Part shown: piece by piece, positions 44,246-52,624 of the stretch | Numbering within the stretch: position 1 is the first letter of the stretch | Layout of the letters: every line of letters begins with the position of its first letter | Assembly: GCF_018866305.1 (NCBI RefSeq) | Contig: NZ_CP076456.1 | Coordinates: 2,852,001-2,916,000 of the forward strand | Direction: 5' to 3' | Source: Arthrobacter sunyaminii | GTDB lineage: Bacteria; Actinomycetota; Actinomycetes; Actinomycetales; Micrococcaceae | DNA: 64,000 bases | The notes under the pieces: model-generated | Told to the model about the DNA's origin: nothing | What the model saw: the letters and a program-made list of their open reading frames with translations, nothing else | The model's database searches: none | Translations under genes and position numbers: made by a program

Positions 44246-46000
44246 ATGCGTACAAAGCGCACGGCAACTCTTGCCGCACTTTCCGTGGGGGCCCTTTTCC
44301 TGGGCGCCTGCGGCTCAGCCGGAGGCGGAGAAACCGCCGAAAGCGACACCACTGAGGACGCCAACCTCGCGTCGTCCATCTCAGTTGCCATCAGCCAGGC
44401 CCCCGATTTCTACAACGGCGGCACGTCCAAGTCCAACAGCGTGTACAACACGTACGTGGACAACTTGGTTCACAGCAACTTCTCGGAGTACAGCCCCGAG
44501 GGCGTCATTCGCAATGAAGAGTTTGGCACCTTCGAAAAGACCAGCGATGACCCCCTGACCGTGAAGTACACGATCAATGAGGACGCCCAGTGGTCCGACG
44601 GTACGCCCATCGACTTCGATGACGTGCTCCTGAACTGGGCCGCATTCTCCGGCAAGGTCGTCGACGGCGAGACGGAAATCTTCGAGCCCTCCTCCAACAA
44701 CGGCTACGAATACCTGGCCATGCCTGAAGGCGAAGCCGGCGACAAGGAATTCACCTACGTTTTCGACCAGCCGTACGCTGACTGGGAAAACCTCATGATC
44801 GGTTCCCTCATGCCGGCCCACGTTGCGGCTGAGCAGGGCGGACTGAGCACCGAGAACAATGGCGAAGCACTCGTTGCCGCCATCCAGGACAGTGACCTCG
44901 CGTCCCTGAAGCCCGTGGCCGAGTTCTGGAACACCGGCTGGGGCTACGCCGAGGGACTCCCCTCCCTGCCGGACTCCGCGCTCATCCCGTCCTCCGGTCC
45001 GTACAAGCTGGACAACGCAGCCGGCGGAAACCTGACGCTGACCGCGAACGAGAACTACTGGGGCGAAGACCGCAAGGCCGCCACCGAGAGCATCGTGTTC
45101 AAGACCATCGCCGACACCGAAGCTGTGCAGGCGCTGCAGAACGGCGACGTGGACATCATTGAGCCTTCCGGTCCCACCGGTGACACCAAGGATCAGATCG
45201 AAGCCATCGGCGATTCAGTCACCATGCTTACCGGCACCGGCATGACCTTCTCCCACATTGACCTGGACCAGTCCGAAAACGGCGTGTTCAAGGACATCAA
45301 GGTTCGCCAGGCGTTCTCCAAGTGCGTTCCGCGCCAGGACATCGTTGACAAGTTCGTCAAGCCGGTTGATCCCGAATCCACCGTGGTCAACCTGCGCGAA
45401 TACCAGCCCTCCCAGCCCGAGTACGACGAGATCCTCGAGGGTGCACCCGCTGCCAGCGAATACGACGAAGTCGATCTCGAAGGCGCCAAGTCCCTCATGG
45501 CTGAAGCCGGAAAGACCGAGCCCGTTGACGTCCGCGTGCTGTTCTCCTCAGCCAGCCAGGTCCGCGCAGACATGACCGCACTGATCAAGGATTCCTGCGA
45601 TCAGGCCGGCTTCAACATCATTGCCACCCCGGATGCCGAGTGGACCAAGAAGCTTGACGAGCTTGGCTCCTGGGACGCTGCACTGTTCGGCTGGGCCGGT
45701 TCCGGCCTCGTAGCCAGCGGCCAGTCGATCTACGACTCCGAGGGTGTGCAGAACTACGGCAAGTACAAGAGCGAAAAGGTCGACGCACTGTGGGATGAAA
45801 TTGCCCAGACCACAGACGCCGACAAGGTGAAGGAACTGAAGATCCAGCTCGAAGAGGAACTCGCCAAGGACGTCTACAACGTCCTCCTCTTCGCCAACGC
45901 TGACATCGTCGCCCACAACTCCTCCATGGAGGAAGTGGTGTACAACCCCACCCAGAGCGGCGTCACTTGGAACGCCTTCAACTGGACCAAGCAGGCCTAA
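44246..46000 (+). CDS. oppA: Peptide/nickel-type ABC transporter substrate-binding lipoprotein (SBP family 5)
   Basis: A 584-residue extracellular binding protein. Basic start, hydrophobic core and lipobox FLGACG (lipid Cys near residue 22) mark a lipoprotein. The family 5 signature is seen as SDDPLTVKYTINEDAQWSDG near residues 101-120. Length is typical of OppA/DppA-like proteins (500-600). It is the first gene of the transporter operon and is separated from the permease gene by a strong hairpin. The usual substrate would be oligopeptides, but glycosides or metal chelates also occur in the family. Confidence 0.92.
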   Translation: MRTKRTATLAALSVGALFLGACGSAGGGETAESDTTEDANLASSISVAISQAPDFYNGGTSKSNSVYNTYVDNLVHSNFSEYSPEGVIRNEEFGTFEKTSDDPLTVKYTINEDAQWSDGTPIDFDDVLLNWAAFSGKVVDGETEIFEPSSNNGYEYLAMPEGEAGDKEFTYVFDQPYADWENLMIGSLMPAHVAAEQGGLSTENNGEALVAAIQDSDLASLKPVAEFWNTGWGYAEGLPSLPDSALIPSSGPYKLDNAAGGNLTLTANENYWGEDRKAATESIVFKTIADTEAVQALQNGDVDIIEPSGPTGDTKDQIEAIGDSVTMLTGTGMTFSHIDLDQSENGVFKDIKVRQAFSKCVPRQDIVDKFVKPVDPESTVVNLREYQPSQPEYDEILEGAPAASEYDEVDLEGAKSLMAEAGKTEPVDVRVLFSSASQVRADMTALIKDSCDQAGFNIIATPDAEWTKKLDELGSWDAALFGWAGSGLVASGQSIYDSEGVQNYGKYKSEKVDALWDEIAQTTDADKVKELKIQLEEELAKDVYNVLLFANADIVAHNSSMEEVVYNPTQSGVTWNAFNWTKQA

Positions 46001-46031
46001 CCAAGGCATCACGCCATAACGGTTAGAAAGC

Positions 46032-46062
46032 GGGATGGGCAGACCCACGGTCTGCCCATCCC
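46032..46062 (+). terminator. Hairpin between oppA and oppB (attenuator-like)
   Basis: A perfect 14-base-pair stem (GGGATGGGCAGACC and complement) around a CAC loop, followed by AAACTTTT. It lies 31 bases after oppA in a 113-base gap. Such hairpins often stabilise the binding-protein mRNA or lower transcription of downstream permease genes. Confidence 0.75.
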
Positions 46063-46113
46063 AAACTTTTGCCCCGCTACGGCTTTACGTACCACCCCCA
46101 ATAGGAGCCTTCG

Positions 46114-47646
46114 GTGTTCTCTTTCATCCTCAGAAGAGCGGTGACCTCGTTCTTCGTCCTTCTCGCCGCCACGGTGCTGATGTTCATCCTTGCCGTCAAC
46201 TCTGGCGATCCCTTTCATGACCTGATCGAGCTCCAGAGCGCCGACCGCGAGTCGCGCATTGCCCAGCGAACGGCAGCACTGCATCTTGATCAGCCTGTCG
46301 CCGTCCGCTACCTCCTTTGGCTGCAGGAAGTTGGCCGATGCATGATCCCCGGCGGTGCCGAATGCACACTTGGGCTTAACCGTGCCGGCAGCCCCGTGAT
46401 CGACCAGCTGCAGACAGCGATCGGCTCCACCTTCCGGCTCGTCGTCGTAGCTGTCCTGGTGGCAATCGTTCTCGGCGTCGCCGTAGGCCTGATCACTGCC
46501 CTTCGCCAGTACAGCACCTTCGATTACTCCATTACCTTCATTTCCTTCCTGCTCTTCTCCATGCCGCTGTTCTGGCTCTCCACGCTGCTCAAGCAGTACC
46601 TGGCGATTGATCTGAACACCTGGCTGGCCGATCCGCAAATGTCCTATCTGGGAATAGCGGCCGTGGGACTCATAGTGGGACTCATTGGAGCAGTCGCTGT
46701 CGGCGGCGACAGGAACCGCCGCCTTCGTGTCTTCGCCATTGTTGCCGTTGCCACGTCGGTCACGTTCTACCTGCTGCTCATCTCCAACTGGTTCAAGACA
46801 CCGGGCCTGGGCCCGATTGGCCTGTTCATTACCGCCTTTGGACTGGCCCTGGGACTTACAGCCTTGCTGGCAGGTTTCCGCCGCCGCCGGATTGTCTATG
46901 CCGCTCTCGCAACTGCGGCGGTTGGTTTCATCGGTTATCTGGTGACCCAGCCGCTCATGCAGGATCCCAATTGGGGCATCATTGCAGGCCTCGCGGTACT
47001 CACCCTTCTCGTGTCACTGGCCATCGGTCATTTTGTGGGCGGTCCCTATGCCAGGCAGACCCGTAACCTGACCGCAGTCATCGGGCTGGCCATAGGCTTC
47101 TTCGTCTTTATTGACGCACTGCTGGGCGCCTATCCCTCCCTGTCCCGCAAAAACGGGGGTCGCCCCATTCCCACTACGGGGTCCTCGACTCCAAACCTGC
47201 AGGGCACCTTCTGGGAGATCAACCTGGATTACGCCCTGTACCTGGTCCTGCCGACCATCGCGATCATGCTGATCTCCTTTGCCACCTACACCCGCTACAC
47301 CCGCGCCAGCATGCTTGAGGTGATGAACCAGGACTATGTGCGCACGGCACGGGCCAAGGGCCTGAGCGAGCGTTCTGTGATCGTCAAGCATGCCTTCCGC
47401 AACGCCATGATCCCCATCACCACCCTGATGGCGTTCGACTTCGCCGGAGTGTTGGGCGGGGCGGTCATTACCGAGGCGGTGTTCGGCTGGAGCGGAATGG
47501 GAAAGATGTTTACGGACGGCCTGAACAATGTGGATCCCAACGTCATCATGGCCTTCTTCCTGGTGACCGGTGTGGCCGCGGTGACCTTCAACATGCTGGC
47601 CGACATCGCGTACGCGTTCCTCGACCCGCGCATTAGCCTGAACTGA
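46114..47646 (+). CDS. oppB: Peptide-type ABC transporter permease OppB with large membrane insertion
   Basis: A 510-residue permease, much longer than typical OppB/DppB (about 310). Residues about 1-170 match the usual first half (FILRRAVTSFFVLLAATVLMF and the FSMPLFWLSTLL segment). Residues about 357-510 match the usual second half, with the ATPase-docking loop EVMNQDYVRTARAKGLSERSV. Between them, residues about 172-350 hold an extra part with about six hydrophobic segments separated by short Arg-rich loops. The frame is intact, so this is not an assembly artefact of two genes. The GTG start follows AGGAG at eight bases. Confidence 0.9.
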   Translation: MFSFILRRAVTSFFVLLAATVLMFILAVNSGDPFHDLIELQSADRESRIAQRTAALHLDQPVAVRYLLWLQEVGRCMIPGGAECTLGLNRAGSPVIDQLQTAIGSTFRLVVVAVLVAIVLGVAVGLITALRQYSTFDYSITFISFLLFSMPLFWLSTLLKQYLAIDLNTWLADPQMSYLGIAAVGLIVGLIGAVAVGGDRNRRLRVFAIVAVATSVTFYLLLISNWFKTPGLGPIGLFITAFGLALGLTALLAGFRRRRIVYAALATAAVGFIGYLVTQPLMQDPNWGIIAGLAVLTLLVSLAIGHFVGGPYARQTRNLTAVIGLAIGFFVFIDALLGAYPSLSRKNGGRPIPTTGSSTPNLQGTFWEINLDYALYLVLPTIAIMLISFATYTRYTRASMLEVMNQDYVRTARAKGLSERSVIVKHAFRNAMIPITTLMAFDFAGVLGGAVITEAVFGWSGMGKMFTDGLNNVDPNVIMAFFLVTGVAAVTFNMLADIAYAFLDPRISLN

Positions 47647-47658
47647 TAGGCGGAAGAC

Positions 47659-48696
47659 ATGACTGAGAAAATACCGTCCGGAACCACGGGCAGCAGCCCG
47701 GAACTGACGAGCATGACTCTGGAAAGCCAGAGAACGGATATCGCTGACGCGCCCGCAACCCGGGCCGTCACGGCGGATCCACAGATCACCGCTGCGAAAA
47801 GCCAGGGCCAGCTGGTCCGCGAACGGTTTTTCCGCCATAAGGGTGCCATTGCCGGCCTAAGCGGTCTGGTGTTCATCGTGCTGCTCGCGTTTACCTCCAT
47901 CGGGCTCTCCGTGGGCCCGCTGCGCATCCCCGGCTGGTGGCCGCACACGTTCTCCACGGTGATGCCGCTTGAAGACGGCGGAGCCCCCACCCTGTCCTGG
48001 ACGGGACTGGGGAACCACCCGTTCGGCCAGGACACGCTGGGCCGCGATTACTTTGCCATGACGATGCGCGGCGCCCAGATTTCCCTGACCATCGCCTTCA
48101 TTGTCGGAATCGTAGGCACCGTCGTGGGAACCGTCGTCGGCGCCCTTGCCGGGTATTTCCGCGGCTTCATCGAAACCGTCCTGATGCGCTTTACCGACGT
48201 CATCATCACCATCCCCCTGCTGGTGGTGGCCGCGGTGCTGGCCAGCATCGTCTCGGACTACGGCATCGTGGTGTTTGCGATCTTCCTTGGTTTGCTGACC
48301 TGGACCGGGCTGGCCCGTATTGTCCGCGGCGAATTCCTCTCCCTTCGGGAAAAAGAATTCGTCGAGGCTGCCAAGTCCGTCGGTGCCAGCTCCGGCCGCA
48401 TCATCTTCAAGCACATCCTGCCCAACACCGTTGGGGTCATCATCGTGTCCGCCACTCTGGCAATCTCGGGCGCCATTCTGCTGGAGACCGCGCTGAGCTT
48501 CCTGGGCCTCGGTGTACAGCCGCCGGATACGTCCCTGGGCAAGCTCATCAATGAGAACCGGGCAGCCATGACCACCCGTCCGTGGCTCTTCTTCTGGCCC
48601 GGCATCTTCATTGTGGCCATTGCGCTCACCGTGAACTTTATCGGCGACGGCCTCCGGGACGCGTTTGATCCCCGACAGACAAGGAACAAGCAATGA
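47659..48696 (+). CDS. oppC: Peptide-type ABC transporter permease OppC
   Basis: A 345-residue permease. Residues about 1-55 form a hydrophilic N-terminal extension before the OppC_N segment (VRERFFRHKGAIAGLSGLVFIV). The core contains HPFGQDTLGRDYF near residue 118 and the coupling loop GEFLSLREKEFVEAAKSVGAS. It starts 12 bases after oppB and its stop overlaps the ATPase gene start. Confidence 0.92.
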   Translation: MTEKIPSGTTGSSPELTSMTLESQRTDIADAPATRAVTADPQITAAKSQGQLVRERFFRHKGAIAGLSGLVFIVLLAFTSIGLSVGPLRIPGWWPHTFSTVMPLEDGGAPTLSWTGLGNHPFGQDTLGRDYFAMTMRGAQISLTIAFIVGIVGTVVGTVVGALAGYFRGFIETVLMRFTDVIITIPLLVVAAVLASIVSDYGIVVFAIFLGLLTWTGLARIVRGEFLSLREKEFVEAAKSVGASSGRIIFKHILPNTVGVIIVSATLAISGAILLETALSFLGLGVQPPDTSLGKLINENRAAMTTRPWLFFWPGIFIVAIALTVNFIGDGLRDAFDPRQTRNKQ

Positions 48697-50480
48697 GTTC
48701 GGCACCCCTGTACAGCGACATCACATCAACAGCGGGCACGGCTCCGATCCTGGAAGTGTCCGGCCTGGGCGTCGATTTCAGCGTGGACAACAAATGGGTA
48801 ATGGCGGCGGAGGACGTTTCCTTCACCGTCTCCCCCGGCGAGATCCTGGCCATCGTGGGTGAATCAGGTTCAGGTAAGAGCATGTCGTCCATGGCGCTGC
48901 TGGGGCTCCTCCCCGGCAACGGACGTTCCAAGGGCAGCGCCAAGCTTCAGGGCAAGGAGTTGATTGGTGCTCCGCAGTCGGCACTGCGGAAAATCCGAGG
49001 CAATGACATTGCCATGATTTTCCAGGAACCCATGACCGCGCTCAACCCGGTGCTCACCGTGGGCGAGCAGATCAAGGAGATCATCGAACAGCACACTGAT
49101 GCTTCTCCGGCACAGGCCAAGGCACGGGCCATCGAGCTGCTGCAGATGGTGGAAATCCCCGAGCCGGAGAGGCGGTACGATTCCTATCCGCACCAGTTCT
49201 CCGGCGGTCAGCGGCAGCGGGCCATGATTGCCATCGCCATCGCCAATGACCCCATCCTGCTGGTCGCCGACGAGCCCACTACGGCCCTGGACGTAACCGT
49301 TCAGGCTGAAGTGCTGGAACTGCTCCGGAACCTCAACAAGCGCCTGAACAGTGCTGTCATGCTCATCACCCATGACATGGGCGTGGTGGCGGACCTCGCT
49401 GACAAAGTGGTTGTCATGGAGAAAGGCCGGATTGTGGAAGCGGCGCCCGTGGCTGAGCTCTTCAACAATCCGAAGGAGGAGTACACCCGCCAGTTGCTGG
49501 CAGCGGTACCGCATCTGGGGTCAGTAGTCGGCGGAGTGCTGTCGGCCGTTGAGGTGGAGAATGACGGCTCGCTCCAAATATCCGCGGCTCCCCGGGCGGT
49601 CCTCCGGGATTCCGAGGATCTGACGACGCCGGACGCCGGCGTCGTGCCTGCCCTGCAGCTGACCGGGGTATCCATTGAGTACCCCGGCCGGTTCCGCCAG
49701 CCCGCCTTCAAGGCAGTGACCGACGTTTCCTTCGTCATCAACCCCGGTGAAGTCATGGGGCTGGTTGGCGAATCCGGTTCCGGCAAGTCGACCATCGCCC
49801 GGGCCGTAACGGGACTACTTCCGGTCAGTGCCGGCAGCGTTGACATCAACGGCACCAACATCGCCGGCCTGTCGCCGAAACAGATGCTGCCGCTGCGCAG
49901 GAAATTTGCAATCGTGTTCCAGGACCCGGCGGCGTCGCTGAACCCGCGCATGTCCATCGGCGAATCCATCGGCGAGCCGTTGTTCCTGCATGAGAAGCTC
50001 TCGCGCAAGGACCTCGACGCCCGGGTTGAGGGCCTGCTGGACGATGTCCAGCTCCCCACCAGCTTCCGCAACCGGTATCCCCATGAGTTGTCCGGCGGAC
50101 AGCGGCAGCGCGTTGGTATTGCCCGGGCCCTCTCCCTGCGGCCGTCGCTGCTGGTGGCCGATGAGCCAACGTCCGCACTGGACGTTTCGGTACAGGCCAG
50201 GGTGCTTGCCCTGCTTCAGGACCTGCAGCAGCAGTACGGTTTCGCCTGCCTGTTTGTCAGCCACGACCTGGCGGTGGTGGAGATCCTGGCAAGCCATATC
50301 GCAGTGCTGAACAAGGGCATCATGGTTGAACAGGGCTCCACCGAGCAGGTGCTGCGGTATCCGCAGGATGCATATACGCGCCGCCTGCTCGCCGCAGCAC
50401 CCGTGCCTGATCCGGCTGAGCAGGCTCTTCGGCGGGAACAACGCAACGCCCTCATGGCCGCAGGCAGCTCAATCGACTAA
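48693..50480 (+). CDS. Fused OppD-OppF ABC transporter ATP-binding protein
   Basis: A 595-residue protein with two complete ABC ATPase domains. The first (residues about 20-270) has Walker A GESGSGKS near residue 56, signature FSGGQRQRAMIAIAIA and an oligopeptide C-terminal extension. The second (residues about 330-580) has Walker A GESGSGKS near residue 358 and signature LSGGQRQRVGIARAL. One gene thus supplies both ATPase halves that are OppD and OppF in E. coli. It ends the operon. Fused forms are common in actinobacteria. Confidence 0.94.
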   Translation: MSSAPLYSDITSTAGTAPILEVSGLGVDFSVDNKWVMAAEDVSFTVSPGEILAIVGESGSGKSMSSMALLGLLPGNGRSKGSAKLQGKELIGAPQSALRKIRGNDIAMIFQEPMTALNPVLTVGEQIKEIIEQHTDASPAQAKARAIELLQMVEIPEPERRYDSYPHQFSGGQRQRAMIAIAIANDPILLVADEPTTALDVTVQAEVLELLRNLNKRLNSAVMLITHDMGVVADLADKVVVMEKGRIVEAAPVAELFNNPKEEYTRQLLAAVPHLGSVVGGVLSAVEVENDGSLQISAAPRAVLRDSEDLTTPDAGVVPALQLTGVSIEYPGRFRQPAFKAVTDVSFVINPGEVMGLVGESGSGKSTIARAVTGLLPVSAGSVDINGTNIAGLSPKQMLPLRRKFAIVFQDPAASLNPRMSIGESIGEPLFLHEKLSRKDLDARVEGLLDDVQLPTSFRNRYPHELSGGQRQRVGIARALSLRPSLLVADEPTSALDVSVQARVLALLQDLQQQYGFACLFVSHDLAVVEILASHIAVLNKGIMVEQGSTEQVLRYPQDAYTRRLLAAAPVPDPAEQALRREQRNALMAAGSSID

Positions 50481-50582
50481 GCAAGCCTATTCCGCGGCCG
50501 GTCCGGGCCGCGGTTTAGGTTGTCGGGCTCACCTTGTGGGACACTGGAGGGCAGAACTTTCCGCAAATCGAAGGAGGCAGCT

Positions 50583-50657
50583 ATGAGCAAGCGTGCACGC
50601 AAGCGTCGTGACCGTAAGCGCGGCGGCGCCAACCACGGTAAGCGTCCCAACACTTAA
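50583..50657 (+). CDS. 50S ribosomal protein bL37
   Basis: A 24-residue, extremely basic protein: MSKRARKRRDRKRG at the start and ANHGKRPNT at the end. The ANHGKRPN ending is characteristic of the tiny actinobacterial large-subunit protein bL37. The gene is too short for usual gene finders. A strong ribosome-binding site (GAAGGAGG) precedes it and a bidirectional terminator follows, so it is a separate transcription unit. Conserved position near sigR/rsrA supports it. The alternative label AURKAIP1/COX24-like protein is used for similar small basic proteins. Confidence 0.8.
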   Translation: MSKRARKRRDRKRGGANHGKRPNT

Positions 50658-50693
50658 GTCTTGGACTAACCGTGTGGCCCATCGCCACTAAGA

Positions 50694-50735
50694 AAAGAAC
50701 CCCCGGAGCCTTACGGCCGCCGGGGGTTCTTTTTT
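50694..50735. terminator. Bidirectional terminator between bL37 and rsrA
   Basis: AAAGAACCCCCGG and CCGGGGGTTCTTT pair over 13 bases around a 13-base loop. An A run lies on the left and six T on the right, serving both convergent genes. Confidence 0.92.
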
Positions 50736-50754
50736 GGTATCAGCCGCCGGCTTG

Positions 50755-51015
50755 CTAGTGCTCAGCGGTCTGGATCTGGCTGATCCTCGCCAGGATGCTG
50801 GCTTTGAGTGTTTCCGGGGCGGCCTCGGTGCAGGACCGCTTCACCACGGAGCGAATGACACACTCCAGGTCGTGTTCCTCGGCGCACTCGGGACAACCGT
50901 CCAGATGCTCCTTGATTTCCACAATGTCATCGTGGGACAGAGCACCGTCCAGGTATTCGTACAGCCGTTCGATGCGGGTATCCTCGCAATCACCCAGGCT
51001 TTGGCAATCGCTCAT
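50755..51015 (-). CDS. rsrA: Mycothiol-system anti-sigma factor RsrA/RshA
   Basis: An 86-residue zinc-containing anti-sigma factor. The ZAS motif HLDGCPEC (H-x3-C-x2-C) lies near residues 37-44, with further cysteines near residues 4, 10, 52 and 62. In the reduced state it binds SigR. Oxidation forms disulfides, releases zinc and frees SigR. The start codon overlaps the sigR stop (ATGA), so the two are made in a fixed ratio. Confidence 0.94.
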   Translation of the reverse strand: MSDCQSLGDCEDTRIERLYEYLDGALSHDDIVEIKEHLDGCPECAEEHDLECVIRSVVKRSCTEAAPETLKASILARISQIQTAEH

Positions 51016-51797
51016 AGCGTGTTCCCCTGTTTCTTGTTCTGGCTGGCCGCGGCGGGTGCAGGTGCTGCCTTGCCGCGGATACCGCGTTCATGTGCATATT
51101 CGGCCAGCAGTTCACGGAGCATTTTACGGCCCCGGTGCAGGCGCGACATTACGGTTCCGATGGGAGTATTCATGATTTCCGAGATCTCCTTATAGGCAAA
51201 TCCCTCAACATCAGAGAAATACACTGCCAAACGGAATTCTTCGGGAATGGACTGCAGGGCATTCTTCACATCGGAATCGGGAAGATGATCCAGCGCCACT
51301 GCTTCGGCGGAGCGCAGCCCGGTGGAGCTGTGTTCGGCCGCACGGGCAAGCTGCCAGTCCTCCACACCGTCGGAGTTGGCCTGCAGCGGTTCGCGCTGCC
51401 TCTTCCGGTACAGGTTGATGTAGGTGTTCGTCAGGATCCGGTAGAGCCAAGCCTTCAGGTTGGTCCCCGGCCGGTACTGGTGGAACGCCGAGAAGGCCTT
51501 TGTATAGGCCTCCTGGACCAGGTCCTCGGCATCGGAGGGGTTGCGGGCCATGCGCATGGCCGCAGAGTAGAGCTGATCCACATACTGCATGGCATCGCGC
51601 TCAAAGCGTATCTTGCGGGCCTCTTCCGATTCGGAAGCGACATCCAGCTCGGAGTCTTCCACCTGGGGGCTGCCTTCCGGCGCATCAGTTCTCATCACTT
51701 CCAAGTCTACGGTGCGGGCTGCCGGACCCACACGCAACTGGACGGTTGGTGATGAAGCCTCCGGGTGTGCATCTGCCATCGCTAAAGTACCCGGCAC
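51012..51797 (-). CDS. sigR: Thiol-oxidative stress ECF sigma factor SigR (SigH in mycobacteria)
   Basis: An ECF sigma factor. Region 2 is seen as [20 protein letters not shown], with [16 protein letters not shown] after it, and region 4 as [22 protein letters not shown] and [15 protein letters not shown]. With the GTG start at 51797, which has AGGAG at seven bases, the protein has 261 residues. An internal ATG at 51695 gives a 227-residue form that begins MRTDAPEGS, and another ATG lies at 51779. In Streptomyces a longer, unstable SigR isoform is made from the autoregulated promoter. The same arrangement is possible here. It forms an operon with rsrA. Confidence 0.93.
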   Translation of the reverse strand: MPGTLAMADAHPEASSPTVQLRVGPAARTVDLEVMRTDAPEGSPQVEDSELDVASESEEARKIRFERDAMQYVDQLYSAAMRMARNPSDAEDLVQEAYTKAFSAFHQYRPGTNLKAWLYRILTNTYINLYRKRQREPLQANSDGVEDWQLARAAEHSSTGLRSAEAVALDHLPDSDVKNALQSIPEEFRLAVYFSDVEGFAYKEISEIMNTPIGTVMSRLHRGRKMLRELLAEYAHERGIRGKAAPAPAAASQNKKQGNTL

Positions 51798-51897
51798 GAA
51801 CACTCTCCTCACTTGGGGCTGCTTTGCTTCAAGGGCACCGCGGTGCCCCCGAACCCGGTAATCCCCCGCTTCGCGAAGAATGCCGTATACCCCGCAC

Positions 51898-51923
51898 AAC
51901 GCCCGGCTGCGTCCGCTTATTCC
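51898..51923 (-). promoter_or_regulatory. SigR-type autoregulatory promoter of sigR
   Basis: On the minus strand GGAAT (51919-51923) and GTT (51898-51900) are separated by exactly 18 bases, the SigR/SigH consensus. It lies about 100 bases upstream of the GTG start, so oxidative stress should amplify sigR-rsrA transcription. Confidence 0.75.
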
Positions 51924-52038
51924 GCCGCGGTGTTTTGGCGCCGCCGCGCGGCATAAGGTGTGCGCGACCGGTAAAAGTGCCAAACTAGGAGTATTCTGCC
52001 CGGCTATTCCGAGACCGGGCAGCAACCAGGAGGTCAAT

Positions 52039-52620
52039 ATGTCGATTGTCCGTTTGCTCGCCCGCCCGCTGCTAGCCACCGGCTTTATTGCAGCCGGAGT
52101 TGACCGCCTGCGGGATACCGACCAAACCGCGCAGCAGTTGCGGCCCACCCTGGATCGTGTCGGTGCACTGGTGCCTTCCGCTGCACCCGTTACCGGCAAC
52201 GCCCAGCTCGTTGCCAAGGTTCTCGGCGCCACGCAGGTGGGTGCCGGTTCGCTGCTGGCTCTGGGCAAGTTCCCCCGTTTGTCCGGCCTGCTGTTGACGG
52301 GCACCGCAGTGCTGAACGCCGTCGTTGAGTACAAGAATGCCGAAACAGACACTGCCGATGAGCGCAAGGCACGCCGTGCCGCCCTGCTGAAGAACCTCTC
52401 CCTGATCGGCGCCGTCCTCCTGGTCGCCGTGGATACCAACGGCCGTCCCGGCCTGGCATGGCGTGCCGGTCATCTTGCTGATGACACCCGCCGCAGCGTT
52501 GCCTCCCTTGGCAAGGATGCCGGCCGCAAGTCGCGGTCAGTCCAGAAGGACGCCGCCAAGCAGCTCAAGAAGGCCAACAAGACCGTCCGCACCACCGCAG
52601 CCGGCATTGTGGGTTCCTAG
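52039..52620 (+). CDS. DoxX family membrane protein
   Basis: A 193-residue membrane protein with a DoxX outline. It starts [25 protein letters not shown], has [26 protein letters not shown] near residues 54-79, and about four hydrophobic segments up to residue 135. The last 55 residues are Lys/Arg-rich and soluble. DoxX proteins sit in the membrane near thiol and redox functions; in mycobacteria one works with superoxide dismutase and a thiosulfate sulfurtransferase. Here it is divergent from sigR, but I see no SigR-type promoter in front of it. The ATG follows CAGGAGGT. Confidence 0.85.
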   Translation: MSIVRLLARPLLATGFIAAGVDRLRDTDQTAQQLRPTLDRVGALVPSAAPVTGNAQLVAKVLGATQVGAGSLLALGKFPRLSGLLLTGTAVLNAVVEYKNAETDTADERKARRAALLKNLSLIGAVLLVAVDTNGRPGLAWRAGHLADDTRRSVASLGKDAGRKSRSVQKDAAKQLKKANKTVRTTAAGIVGS

Positions 52621-52624
52621 CTCC

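Noticed and set aside
51798..52439. A 214-codon upstream extension of sigR
   Set aside because: It runs antisense through doxX and across the SigR promoter and has no sigma-factor homology.
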